Source: Candidatus Competibacteraceae bacterium (GTDB lineage Bacteria; Pseudomonadota; Gammaproteobacteria; Competibacterales; JAHEDQ01). Taken from it: a stretch of 33,858 bases of DNA. The notes below the pieces were generated by a model, which was not told where the DNA came from, searched no databases, and was given only the letters and a program-made list of their open reading frames with translations. Within the stretch, counting starts at the first letter, position 1; every line of letters starts with the position of its first letter. This document shows, one piece after another, positions 17,001 through 24,411 of this stretch. The stretch spans positions 1 through 33,858 of the forward strand of contig JAHEDQ010000021.1 of NCBI GenBank assembly GCA_024641125.1, written 5' to 3'. The translations under genes and the position numbers were made by a program.

Positions 17001-17864
17001 ATGAGGCAACTTTAGGTTTGCAACGTCCAGCCTTCCGCCCACCCGGGCGAGCCTTCCCAGCGAACCCTCGAGCCAGAGTTCGCCGGTTACAAGGCCCGAA
17101 TGGATATGTTCGGACAGGGGGGACCACGGTATCTGCGCCAAATCCACCGCATCTATCCGGGCATGCATCGACGCCGTCCAGTTCTCCGGCTCCCCGGCTG
17201 GCCCCTGGACATGTCCCACGACGGTCAGGCTCGGTTCCGCATTGCCGGAGGTCGAGATGCTCAACCCCAGCTCGCGATGTTGATCCGCGTTGCGCAGCGA
17301 AAGATCAACCTGGCGATAATGAAGAATCGCCTGGCCGGGGTCCGCGGGATGAACAAACAGATTACCGCCGTAGACATCGAAGCGCGGAAAGGCAGTCGCA
17401 ATTGACAGCACAGTGGGTAGATCCGCTTCCCAGGGCGGCCTGTCTGGTGGGCCCACTCTGAAGCGGCCCTCCGGATCCTGGTAAAGATGGATCGTGGGTG
17501 CCTGGAACCACAACTGGTCAGTGATCAGACGCCCCTGAAGGATCGACCCGACCAGGTCGAACCCTGCGGTGGCGTCGCCCAGTTCGGCCACCGCCGTACC
17601 CTGCGGCGACGCCAACACCTGAAGTCCCGAGATGCGAGCGACCGGGCCGCGGCCCTCCCAGGACAGACGGAGGCTTGATATCCGCACGGGGCGCTGTAAC
17701 TGGTCTGACAAACGCTGCGAGAGCACCGGGCGTAAGCCGTCGCCGAGGATGGGCAAAGCAAGCCGCGCGAGCCCGACCAGCAGCCCGATGAAAATGACGA
17801 GACTGATGACCGAAACCGCGGTCCATCGCCCCATGCGCCGACTCAGCCGGCGCATGCACACCAC
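14049..17864 (-). CDS. yhdP: YhdP-family AsmA-like phospholipid transport protein
   Basis: YhdP is one of the large AsmA-like proteins (with TamB and YdbH) that bridge the envelope and move phospholipids to the outer membrane. The 1271-residue ORF has one N-terminal membrane anchor (about 14-37, ISLVIFIGLLVGLARLALP) after a very basic start, then a long beta-rich periplasmic body of repeated short strands. The conserved C-terminus includes LDGKIADVEAGVGRLVGLFNLGAI and GRVGILARDYDLDLWVSPQ. E. coli YhdP is 1266 residues. The GTG at 17864 or the ATG at 17855 could be the start; neither has a clear Shine-Dalgarno. The gene lies downstream of rng, as in E. coli. It holds a 28-bp perfect palindrome (15349-15376) and a hairpin over its start. 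Confidence 0.93.
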   Translation of the reverse strand: MVCMRRLSRRMGRWTAVSVISLVIFIGLLVGLARLALPILGDGLRPVLSQRLSDQLQRPVRISSLRLSWEGRGPVARISGLQVLASPQGTAVAELGDATAGFDLVGSILQGRLITDQLWFQAPTIHLYQDPEGRFRVGPPDRPPWEADLPTVLSIATAFPRFDVYGGNLFVHPADPGQAILHYRQVDLSLRNADQHRELGLSISTSGNAEPSLTVVGHVQGPAGEPENWTASMHARIDAVDLAQIPWSPLSEHIHSGLVTGELWLEGSLGRLARVGGRLDVANLKLPHPLTQGAPRDLSTSFRWSVDDRGWTLIHDWVRLRRGKDSWSMPGFAVRAMGENWLRPESVAVEASRFPLAELTHWRELLRARGVPDKLASMTLRGTASDIELSWNPSAPDASVRGGARVDGIGYDPFGRVPGIDGAAAELSVFGRHLAVRLDSRDITLNAPELFAHPLPIERMSGILDIGWEEGGWSLVSNEVAIDTADAASLLRLRLDGGRRGQPNRIDLQAYFQNGNVAAVSRYLPVGIMRAPLVEWLNRSLINGRMPNGGLIIRGPLNKIPYRDHDGVLLAQLGVEDAILDYHPAWPRVEELDAELTLRGVGLSAKASHGRLLQLSPGETRVEIPDLAQPVLTLDTQVTADAAELVDFVNASAPLQSVLGATLDRLSLAGPSALEVRFSRPLKPMAPATVEGALAFDGAELAIRERGIEFTGLTGGSRFTERSFIAEGLQATLWDRPVMLDVSAAGNELNATLTGKLETGALLGRYLPQPGWAEHVVGESPWRIDLTLPGADGGLRLRLNSSLVGTGVLAPEPLGKLESSERPVSLDYSLDSSGPGRIQIEYGPVRASLDLDQREPGSGVHRISVRLGPGEIEPAAGPGLTLVGALETLDLDAWSSFMGKGLAAPDLSGLDRLDLQLRHLHGFGTDLANVRTEVDLGEIRVTVDDPMMKGAVSLPRPLGSGTLDARFQRLNLKPPDPPSKAGSWPAPDALPAMRIRVDDLMLDGDPLGSLEAASRPGSGALLLERVALSGRHYALTGQGDWARSDGADLTHLILQFNADDAGDAFGQLGLGKAARSGTASAELDLSWAKALPELDLATLEGRVNLKVLDGKIADVEAGVGRLVGLFNLGAISRRLRLDFTDVFEEGYRFDSIEAQLRFSEGNMYQEPLESKGPSAFLSMTGRVGILARDYDLDLWVSPQVGGSLPLAGMMAGGPAVGAALFIAGTVFKQGLDKVLRVQYTIDGSWEAPVIEPVRVVPAREEEAVGQEGGSR
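15349..15376. repeat. 28-bp perfect palindrome inside yhdP coding sequence
   Basis: TGGATTCGTCCGGG followed at once by its exact reverse complement CCCGGACGAATCCA, with no spacer. It is in frame within yhdP and encodes part of a DSSGPGRIQ stretch. Confidence 0.8.
17832..17856 (-). promoter_or_regulatory. Hairpin covering the yhdP initiation region
   Basis: CATGCGCCG and CGGCGCATG form a 9-bp stem with a 7-base loop. On the yhdP mRNA it covers the ATG at 17855 and the next eight codons, so it could restrain initiation. It might equally be a by-product of the repeated arginine codons in MRRLSRRM. Confidence 0.35.
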
Positions 17865-17920
17865 CGATCGCGGGCACCCGTAACATTGCAGACCATGGCT
17901 TTTAAGCGCGCTTCCATAGG

Positions 17921-19396
17921 CTACATCAGAACGATGTCGTACTGCTCCTGGGTATACAGTGCTTCGACCTGGAACTTGATCGGAATGCCGATGAAATCCT
18001 CCAGCTCCGCCAGACTGGTAGATTCCTCATCCACCAGAAGATCAACCACTTCCTGCGATCCCAGGACCAGGAACTGACGCGCATCGTACTGCCGCGCCTC
18101 GCGCATGATCTCACGGAAAATTTCAAAACAAATGGTCTCAGCCGTTTTCACGAACCCGCGTCCGTGACACGCCGGACAGGGCTCGCACAGGACATGCTCG
18201 AGGCTCTCACGGGTTCGCTTGCGGGTCATTTGCACCAAACCGAGAGACGATACCTCGCTGAGGTGATTTTTCGCATGATCTCGTTCCAGATGCTTGTCTA
18301 GGGCCCGCAGCACCTGTTCCTTGTGCTCTTCGCTGGACATGTCGATAAAGTCGATGATGATGATGCCCCCCAGATTGCGCAGGCGGAGCTGGCGGGCGAT
18401 GGCCTGGGCCGCTTCCAGGTTGGTCTTGAATATGGTCTCTTCGAGATTCCGGTGTCCCACATAGGCACCGGTATTGACGTCGATGGTGGTCATGGCCTCG
18501 GTCTGATCGACGATCAGATAGCCGCCGGACTTGAGCTGCACCTTGGTGGACAGGGCCTTTTGAATCTCGTCTTCCACGCTGTACAGATCGAAGATCGGCC
18601 GCTCACCCGTATAGTGCTCAATCCGAGGCAGCATTTCCGATACGAACGTGGCGGCAAAGCGCAGTACACGATCATAGGTTTCGCGAGAATCCAGACGCAC
18701 CTTCTCCACCTCTACGCCCACCATGTCGCGCAGAATGCGCTGGGCCAGGGGAAGGTCCTCGTGCAACATGCGTCCGAATCCGGCGGATTCCGTTCGACCC
18801 CGAACCGAGGACCACAGTTTCTGCAAAAAAACCATGTCGCGGCGCAAAGCATCGGCTGTGGCGCCCTCCGCCGCGGTGCGAATGATGTAACCGCCAACGT
18901 CGCTCTGCGCCTGGAGAGTTTCAGAAACGATAGTCTTGAGCCGCTGCCGCTCCGCCTCCTCGTCTATTTTCACGGAAACCCCAACCGTGTCGCTATGGGG
19001 CAGCAACACCAGGTATCGGGAGGGCACCGTGATGTTGGTTGTCAATCTGGCTCCTTTGCTGCCCAGGGGATCCTTGATCACCTGCACCAGGATCTCCTGT
19101 CCCTCCCGCAGCAACTCAGCGATCGCCGCAGGCCGGGTCAGTTCCGAAACTCGGGCCTCGTCGTCATAGGCCTTCGAGATATCAGAGACATGGAGAAATG
19201 CGGCCCGTTCCAAACCGATATCGATGAACGCTGCCTCCATGCCGGGCAACACCCGGCTGACACGCCCTTTGTAGATGTTACCCACGAGCCCCCGATTGCT
19301 GGTGCGCTCTATAAACACCTCCTGGAGAACACCGTTCTCAACAACCGCAACCCGGGTCTCCCGGGGCGTAACATTGATGAGTATTTCCTGACTCAC
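17921..19396 (-). CDS. rng: Ribonuclease G (CafA)
   Basis: RNase G is a 5'-sensing endoribonuclease of the RNase E family that matures 16S rRNA and decays mRNAs. The correct start is the GTG at 19396 (491 residues, E. coli 489), because the family begins with (M)SQEILINVTPRETRVA; the ORF start at 19597 extends into maf. The S1 domain follows (NRGLVGNIYKGRVSRVLPGMEAAFIDIG), then the 5' sensor and the DNase I-like catalytic region with Mg-binding aspartates D306 (TIDVNTGAYVG) and D349 (IIDFIDM), and the Zn-link-type CPAC motif. It lacks the long C-terminal scaffold of RNase E. It shares GTGA with the maf stop, implying coupling. Confidence 0.97.
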   Translation of the reverse strand: MSQEILINVTPRETRVAVVENGVLQEVFIERTSNRGLVGNIYKGRVSRVLPGMEAAFIDIGLERAAFLHVSDISKAYDDEARVSELTRPAAIAELLREGQEILVQVIKDPLGSKGARLTTNITVPSRYLVLLPHSDTVGVSVKIDEEAERQRLKTIVSETLQAQSDVGGYIIRTAAEGATADALRRDMVFLQKLWSSVRGRTESAGFGRMLHEDLPLAQRILRDMVGVEVEKVRLDSRETYDRVLRFAATFVSEMLPRIEHYTGERPIFDLYSVEDEIQKALSTKVQLKSGGYLIVDQTEAMTTIDVNTGAYVGHRNLEETIFKTNLEAAQAIARQLRLRNLGGIIIIDFIDMSSEEHKEQVLRALDKHLERDHAKNHLSEVSSLGLVQMTRKRTRESLEHVLCEPCPACHGRGFVKTAETICFEIFREIMREARQYDARQFLVLGSQEVVDLLVDEESTSLAELEDFIGIPIKFQVEALYTQEQYDIVLM

Positions 19397-20031
19397 TGCG
19401 GCTCCCGACGGGTAACGTGCGGAGCCTGCGTCCATACAGTCGGCGTCAGGCCAAAGTCTCGCAACAGATTCCAGGTTTCGTGCAGGGGAAGCCCCACTAC
19501 GCCGGAATAACTCCCCTCCAAATGCTCTACGAACACGGCTGCACGACCTTGAATTCCGTAGCCACCGGCCTTGTCGACCGGCTCGCCGGTTCGCCAATAC
19601 GCGTCGATCTCGTGCTGGTCGAGGGTGCGAAAACGCACTCGGCTATGCTGAAGCCGAGACTGCTGTCGGCCCCCCGCATCCAGCGCCACCGCACTCATCA
19701 CTGAATGGGTGCGGCCACTCAAGGCCCGCAACATGCCGAGGCCATGGTCCCGGTCCCTCGGCTTGCCCAGGATCTGCTGGTCGAGTACCACTGCCGTGTC
19801 CGCCGCCAGCACCGGAATGTCGCGGGAGGAATCGGCCTGCCTGCGGCCGGCGGCCACTTTGTCCATCGCCATTCTCACCGCATAGAGACCGGCGTCCTCG
19901 TTTGGACGAGGGGTTTCGTCCACCTCTACGGGCAATTGCCGCAATCGGATACCTATCTGTTCCAGCAATTCGCGACGCCGGGGTGAGGACGAGGCAAGCC
20001 AAAGATCAACGGTGGGTTCAGATGGGTGCAT
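19393..20031 (-). CDS. maf: Maf-like dTTP/UTP pyrophosphatase (YhdE type)
   Basis: Maf proteins are house-cleaning nucleoside triphosphate pyrophosphatases; the YhdE branch prefers dTTP, UTP and modified versions. The 212-residue protein shows LASSSPRRRELL (12-23), the VDE motif, AADTAVVLDQQILGKP, DKAGGYGIQG and GSYSGVVGLPL, all family hallmarks. It is immediately upstream of rng with a 4-base overlap, the conserved maf-rng-yhdP order, which argues for the YhdE branch over YceF. The mreBCD genes that often precede it are absent; instead there is a 405-bp noncoding gap containing a perfect palindrome. The ATG at 20031 gives the usual N-terminus. Confidence 0.95.
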   Translation of the reverse strand: MHPSEPTVDLWLASSSPRRRELLEQIGIRLRQLPVEVDETPRPNEDAGLYAVRMAMDKVAAGRRQADSSRDIPVLAADTAVVLDQQILGKPRDRDHGLGMLRALSGRTHSVMSAVALDAGGRQQSRLQHSRVRFRTLDQHEIDAYWRTGEPVDKAGGYGIQGRAAVFVEHLEGSYSGVVGLPLHETWNLLRDFGLTPTVWTQAPHVTRREPQ

Positions 20032-20090
20032 GGTCGGCCCGGGTCCTCTATCGAGATGTAAGCAACCATTATTATCACCTGGATACCAAG

Positions 20091-20144
20091 GGAGCCTCTG
20101 ATTTATTCGTGAACATGCATGTTCACGAATAAATCAGAGGCTCC
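20091..20144. repeat. 54-bp perfect palindrome, possible remnant of paired IS ends
   Basis: GGAGCCTCTGATTTATTCGT plus GAACATG (27 bases) is followed without spacer by its exact reverse complement. It begins 60 bases upstream of the maf start codon. It is AT-richer than its surroundings. A perfect spacerless palindrome of this size looks like the two inverted ends of an insertion sequence with the interior lost, or a small palindromic mobile repeat. No T tract makes a terminator reading weak. Confidence 0.8.
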
Positions 20145-20327
20145 TAGGGAAGGTCGATTGCTGCGGTCGCGCAGACGTCTTGGCATGCGCTCGTACAAAG
20201 CGCACCGAGCGAAGTTGGCCCAAGGCAAATAAGTGAGTTGCCAATGAACAAGCTGCAACGCGGTACGAAGGGCGCAAAGGCCCGGCCCCTCCGGGGTTTC
20301 GCCCGCACGGGCACATCTGCCGCGTTT

Positions 20328-20365
20328 CCCGGCTTGGCCATAGAATGGACTCTGGCCAAGCCGGG
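20328..20365. repeat. 12-bp-stem hairpin downstream of rlmH
   Basis: CCCGGCTTGGCC (20328-20339) and GGCCAAGCCGGG (20354-20365) are exact reverse complements around a 14-base loop. It is 71 bases beyond the rlmH stop on the minus strand. No T run follows, so it is not a typical intrinsic terminator. Confidence 0.6.
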
Positions 20366-20436
20366 AGCCTCGCATCTGCGCCCTTGTGGACCGAAACGCG
20401 ATTCGTATCAATCGACCAGACCTTCCCCAGCGGATT

Positions 20437-20904
20437 TCAGTCCCGATGATAGGGGTGGCCGCGCAATACGCACCATGCCCGATAACACTGTTCCGCCACC
20501 ACCACCCGTACCAGGGGATGCGGCAAAGTGAGTGCCGAGAGTGACCAGACCCAGTCGGCCCGTTCCAGGCAGCGCGGATGAAGTCCATCCGGCCCTCCTA
20601 TCAGCAGCGAGATGTTGCGGCCATCCTGAAGCCATTTACCCAGATGGCGGGCCAGATGCCGGGTATCCAGCTGGTTGCCGCCCTGATCCAGCGCCACAAT
20701 CAAATCCGATCCGGCCAGCCCGAGTAAACTATCCGCCTCCTGGGCTTTGAGGCGTTCCGGATCGTTGGACTTGCTTCGCCTGGGCAAAGGCACCTCGGAT
20801 AGGGTAAGCCTGCACTCGCGTGGCATTCGTCGGGCATAAGTTTCATACCCGGTTCCGACCCATGCCGGCATCCGGGTGCCAACAGCGATCAGACGTATGC
20901 GCAC
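20437..20904 (-). CDS. rlmH: 23S rRNA (pseudouridine1915-N3)-methyltransferase RlmH
   Basis: RlmH is a SPOUT methyltransferase that methylates pseudouridine 1915 in helix 69 of 23S rRNA on assembled ribosomes. The GTG at 20904 gives exactly 155 residues, the family length, and has AGGAGG 7 bases upstream; the ORF start at 20958 adds an unrelated 18 residues. Visible features are RLIAVGTRMPAWV at the start, the SAM-binding LIGGPDG (101-107), SLSALTLPHPLVR (121-133) and the C-terminal HPYH (150-153). It follows rsfS on the same strand, the universal rsfS-rlmH pairing. In E. coli mrdA-rodA come next; here they are missing. Confidence 0.96.
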   Translation of the reverse strand: MRIRLIAVGTRMPAWVGTGYETYARRMPRECRLTLSEVPLPRRSKSNDPERLKAQEADSLLGLAGSDLIVALDQGGNQLDTRHLARHLGKWLQDGRNISLLIGGPDGLHPRCLERADWVWSLSALTLPHPLVRVVVAEQCYRAWCVLRGHPYHRD

Positions 20905-20911
20905 GATTGCC

Positions 20912-20917
20912 CCTCCT
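20912..20917 (-). promoter_or_regulatory. Shine-Dalgarno deciding the rlmH GTG start
   Basis: AGGAGG, a full consensus, lies 7 bases before the GTG at 20904 on the minus strand and settles the start in favour of the 155-residue form. Confidence 0.75.
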
Positions 20918-21003
20918 GGAACAGGGGTACTACTCCGATTGATCCAGTAACAAACCAACCACGCGCCTTGCGCTGACGCAGTTGGAACACTCTGAAGCGC
21001 TAC

Positions 21004-21360
21004 TTACTTGTGGGACACGACACCTCTCTCGCCATTGCCGGCGACGCTCCAAAGTTTCTCGATATTGTAGAAGGCGCGGGTGTCGGGCAGCATGATGTGG
21101 GTCACAACGTCCCCCAGATCCACCAGGATCCAGTCCCCCGTCGTCTCGCCCTCTACCCCAAGGGCTTTGACACCCGCTTCGCGGCTGCGCTTAACTACAT
21201 TGTCCGCCAAGGATTTGACGTGGCGACTCGAGGTCCCGCTCGCAATCACCATGTAATCGGTGAATCCGGATACATCGCCGACATCGAGGCACATGATATC
21301 GACACCCTTGAGCTCGTCCAAGGCTTCCAGTACGAGCGATCGCAGTTTATCGGGCTGCAT
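21004..21360 (-). CDS. rsfS: Ribosome silencing factor RsfS
   Basis: RsfS binds ribosomal protein L14 (uL14) and blocks subunit joining in stationary phase or starvation. The product is 118 residues from the ATG at 21360; a TTG at 21393 overlapping the nadD stop would give 129. The ATG matches the start of homologues. Family marks are LDVGDVSGFTDYMVIASGTSSRHV, GVEGETTGDWILVDLGDVVTHIM and the closing YNIEKLWS. It is between nadD and rlmH, the conserved order. Confidence 0.94.
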   Translation of the reverse strand: MQPDKLRSLVLEALDELKGVDIMCLDVGDVSGFTDYMVIASGTSSRHVKSLADNVVKRSREAGVKALGVEGETTGDWILVDLGDVVTHIMLPDTRAFYNIEKLWSVAGNGERGVVSHK

Positions 21361-21389
21361 GGGGTTCCGTGGTTCCCTCCCAGTGTTGT

Positions 21390-22052
21390 TCAATCGGACA
21401 GGTCTACCGCCGAGTGTGAAAGATAGAGCTGTTGGGTTTCGATGTAATCGGCCACTGCGTCCGGAACCAGATACCGTATGCTGCGCCCAGCGGCCACTCG
21501 TGCGCGAATATCGGTAGCCGAAATTTCAAGCTGCGTGACCGTCGTGATGACAACAGACCCTGCAGCGCGCTGATGCAATGCGGATACCGATTCGGCACCA
21601 CGCGCCTGATACAAAGCGTACTCGTGACTCCGCTCGGGCAAGTCTGCCCCGGGGCGGCGGGCGATCACCAGGTGCGCCAGATCGCAAATCTCGGCCCAAC
21701 GATGCCACTGGCTGAAATGAAGAAAGGCATCGAGGCCCAGCAGCAGACACAGTGACCTGTCAGCGTATTGGCTGCGGAAGCTGAGCAATGTGTCGTACAT
21801 GTAGGACGGGCCGGCTGCGCGGCGTAGTTCGCGATCGTCACAGACGAACGCCGGCTGGCCGGTCACGGCCAATTCCAGGAGCGCAAGGCGTTGTTCCCCC
21901 GACACCCGGGGCGCGGCCCTGTGGGCCGGCCGGGCACAGGGAACAAAGTGGATCCGTTCAAACCCCAGCGCCTCATATATCTCCAAAGCCGACCTGAGAT
22001 GCCCCAGATGCACGGGATCAAAAGTGCCCCCGAAAATGCCAATCGGCCTCAT
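21390..22052 (-). CDS. nadD: Nicotinate-nucleotide adenylyltransferase NadD
   Basis: NadD joins nicotinate mononucleotide and ATP to give deamido-NAD in NAD synthesis. The 220-residue protein has the nucleotidyltransferase motif GGTFDPVHLGHL (8-19), in which the two histidines bind ATP phosphates, and the C-terminal motif ISATDIRARVAAGRSIRYLVP, equivalent to the ISST.IR motif. Length agrees with E. coli NadD (213). It is downstream of proA and upstream of rsfS on the same strand, an arrangement common outside enterics. Confidence 0.96.
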   Translation of the reverse strand: MRPIGIFGGTFDPVHLGHLRSALEIYEALGFERIHFVPCARPAHRAAPRVSGEQRLALLELAVTGQPAFVCDDRELRRAAGPSYMYDTLLSFRSQYADRSLCLLLGLDAFLHFSQWHRWAEICDLAHLVIARRPGADLPERSHEYALYQARGAESVSALHQRAAGSVVITTVTQLEISATDIRARVAAGRSIRYLVPDAVADYIETQQLYLSHSAVDLSD

Positions 22053-22081
22053 GGTCTGGCGGCTGCTCCTTCGCTCCGCGC

Positions 22082-23365
22082 TCAGCTCCGGATCTGCCCA
22101 TCGCCCATGACCACAAACTTCTGCGTGGTCAGCCCGAGCAGCCCCACCGGACCGCGGGCATGCAGCTTGTCGGTACTGACGCCAATCTCGGCGCCCAAGC
22201 CGTACTCAAAACCATCGGCGAAACGGGTTGACGCGTTGACCATGACTGAGCTCGAATCCACTTCACGCAGAAAACGGCGTGCGCGGCCATAGTCGCGGGT
22301 TACGATGGCATCGGTATGACCGGAACCGTAACGGGCGATGTGGTCCATGGCATCCTCCAGGTCCGCGACCACCCGAATCGCCAGAATGGGCGCCAGGTAC
22401 TCCGCGTTCCAGTCACTTTCCTGGGCCTGAAAAATACCCGGCAGCAGCGCCTGGGTTCGCCCACAGCCACGCAGTTCGACCCCGGCAGCCTCGAATTCTC
22501 GGCGCAGCCGGGGCAAAACGGTGGCGGCGATGTCCTCCGCCACCAGCAGCGTTTCCATGGTGTTGCAGGTGCCGTACCGCTGAGTTTTCGCGTTCACCGA
22601 CAGTTTGACCGCCATATCGGGGTCCGCGTCAGCGTCAATATAGGTGTGACAAACGCCGTCCAGGTGCTTGATCACTGGGACCTTGGCCTCATCGCTGATC
22701 CGTTGGATCAGGCCCTTGCCGCCGCGGGGCACTATGACATCCACGTAGGCACTCAAGCGTATCAACTCGCCCACCGCCGCCCGATCCGTCGTATCCACCA
22801 CCTGAACCGCGGCAACGGGTAGATCGCAGGCGGTCAGACCGGCCCGAATGCATCCGGCGATGGCCCGATTGGAATGAATGGCCTCAGAACCGCCACGCAG
22901 GATGGCTGCATTGCCTGACTTGAGACAGAGGCCGGCCGCATCGGCGGTGACATTGGGTCGCGACTCGTAGATGATGCCCACCACGCCAAGGGGAACCCGC
23001 ATCTTTCCGACCTGGATGCCGGATGGACGGTAGTTGAGGTCGGTGATTTCACCCACCGGATCGGGCAAAGCCGCAATCTGGCACAGACCCTCGGCCATGG
23101 CTTCAATACGTGCGTCACCAAGTTCCAGGCGATCCATCAAAGCACCACTGAGCCCGCTGCTGCGTCCGGCTTCCAGATCCCGCTCGTTCTCGCTGCGGAG
23201 CTCGTCGCGGGCGCGCTGTATGGCCTCGGCTATGGCCAGCAACGCAGAATTTTTTCTGCCGGTGTCGACGGCACCCAGCAGCCGTGAAGCAGCCCGTGCC
23301 TCGCGCCCGAGATGCTGCATGTAGTCGGCGACTGTGACCCCCAGATCCTGGGCGTTTGCACTCAT
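22082..23365 (-). CDS. proA: Gamma-glutamyl phosphate reductase ProA
   Basis: ProA reduces gamma-glutamyl phosphate to glutamate semialdehyde with NADPH in proline synthesis. The protein has the aldehyde-dehydrogenase fold: [59 protein letters not shown] and the catalytic cysteine (about C267) in [13 protein letters not shown]. The ATG at 23365 (427 residues) has AGGTG 6 bases upstream and is preferred; a GTG at 23374 sharing GTGA with the holA stop adds three codons. proB is not in the window. Placement between holA and nadD is seen in other gammaproteobacteria. Confidence 0.96.
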   Translation of the reverse strand: MSANAQDLGVTVADYMQHLGREARAASRLLGAVDTGRKNSALLAIAEAIQRARDELRSENERDLEAGRSSGLSGALMDRLELGDARIEAMAEGLCQIAALPDPVGEITDLNYRPSGIQVGKMRVPLGVVGIIYESRPNVTADAAGLCLKSGNAAILRGGSEAIHSNRAIAGCIRAGLTACDLPVAAVQVVDTTDRAAVGELIRLSAYVDVIVPRGGKGLIQRISDEAKVPVIKHLDGVCHTYIDADADPDMAVKLSVNAKTQRYGTCNTMETLLVAEDIAATVLPRLRREFEAAGVELRGCGRTQALLPGIFQAQESDWNAEYLAPILAIRVVADLEDAMDHIARYGSGHTDAIVTRDYGRARRFLREVDSSSVMVNASTRFADGFEYGLGAEIGVSTDKLHARGPVGLLGLTTQKFVVMGDGQIRS

Positions 23366-23370
23366 GATAC

Positions 23371-24405
23371 TCACCTGTTGCCGGCATCCGCGAAGGCGGC
23401 CCGTCCAGCCATGTCCATACTCAATTGTAACAACTCATTCCAGACTGAGCCCGCCCGTTGTCCCTTGACCAGGCGATCCAGATCGGCGCACCGTCCCAGC
23501 AAGCCGCGCCAGAACCCCGAGTTGGCGCGAGCCAGAGCTTTTCGGAGGATCGGTTTGCGGCGCTCCCAGACCCGGTGTCGGGTCAATACAGCATCGATCG
23601 CCATGCCATGTTCCGCGTCCTTGGAAAGCGTGCACAAGGTTCGAATCTCGCGGGCAAACGCCCAGGCCACCAATACCGGCTCCACACCCTCGCGGCGCAG
23701 CGTGGTCAGAATTCGAAGCAACCGGGCCCCATCCTGGCCAGCCAGGGCCGCGTCGGTGAGATCGAACACGTCGTAGCGTGCATTGTCGCTCACCGCCGCC
23801 ATCACCGTCGGTGCATCCACCTCACCGGCACCCACGGTCAACGCAAGCCGATCCACTTCCTGCGCCGCCGCCAGCAGATTACCTTCGACCCGGTCGGCCA
23901 GCAGCATGACCGCCTCCCGGTCCGGCACAAGCGCCCGCGAACGCATTCGGGCGTCAATCCATGCCGGCAACTGCCGGGTTTCCACCGACCAGGTCTGAAT
24001 ACAGACGCCTGCCCGATCCAGGCTCTGGAACCATTTGCTGTTCTGAGCGCTACGTTCCAGTTGACCCAGCAGCACCAACAACACCGTATCCGGGGGCGGT
24101 GCATCGCAGTACCGCCGCAGTGCTCGGCCTCCCTCGTCACCGGGCTTGGCCCCATCCATGCGCAACTCGATCAGCCGGCGGGAAGCAAACAAAGACGGGC
24201 TATCGGCCAGGAAAGCGAGGCCGCTCCAGTCGAAACGGGCATCGACTTCGAGCCGCTCACGTTCGGTAAATCCCTGCTCCAATGCGGCTCTGCGGAGGCG
24301 GTCTCCCACTTCTTGGACCAACAGGGGCTCCGGGCCGGTAACCGCGTAGACCGGGGCCAGCGGCATGACCAGGTGCCGATCGAGACCCTCGGCCTTCAGC
24401 CGCAT
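23371..24405 (-). CDS. holA: DNA polymerase III subunit delta HolA
   Basis: HolA is the wrench subunit of the clamp loader that opens the beta sliding clamp. The 344-residue product (E. coli 343) has the expected start [21 protein letters not shown], an AAA+-like fold without a functional P-loop, the clamp-interacting [13 protein letters not shown] region, and a helical collar C-terminus ending [20 protein letters not shown]. It follows lptE on the minus strand with a 6-base gap, the conserved leuS-lptE-holA order. No strong Shine-Dalgarno is visible, suggesting coupling to lptE. Confidence 0.95.
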   Translation of the reverse strand: MRLKAEGLDRHLVMPLAPVYAVTGPEPLLVQEVGDRLRRAALEQGFTERERLEVDARFDWSGLAFLADSPSLFASRRLIELRMDGAKPGDEGGRALRRYCDAPPPDTVLLVLLGQLERSAQNSKWFQSLDRAGVCIQTWSVETRQLPAWIDARMRSRALVPDREAVMLLADRVEGNLLAAAQEVDRLALTVGAGEVDAPTVMAAVSDNARYDVFDLTDAALAGQDGARLLRILTTLRREGVEPVLVAWAFAREIRTLCTLSKDAEHGMAIDAVLTRHRVWERRKPILRKALARANSGFWRGLLGRCADLDRLVKGQRAGSVWNELLQLSMDMAGRAAFADAGNR

Positions 24406-24411
24406 GGCGGA

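Larger units (their letters stand above)
20032..20436. other. 405-bp noncoding gap with palindrome and hairpin
   Basis: No family-like ORF is present between maf and rlmH. The gap holds a 54-bp perfect palindrome (20091-20144) and a 12-bp-stem hairpin (20328-20365). The ORFs in the track here (for example 20144-20359 minus, 20238-20531 plus) look like noise, though a decayed mobile element cannot be excluded. It should also contain the maf-rng promoter, which I could not pick out. Confidence 0.6.

Noticed and set aside
18323-19510. 395-residue plus-strand ORF
   Set aside because: It is the antisense shadow of rng, which carries the full set of RNase G motifs.
20103-20588. Minus-strand ORF crossing the rlmH end and the palindrome
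   Set aside because: It is out of frame with rlmH and has no transposase motif such as a DDE triad, so it cannot be called a gene.
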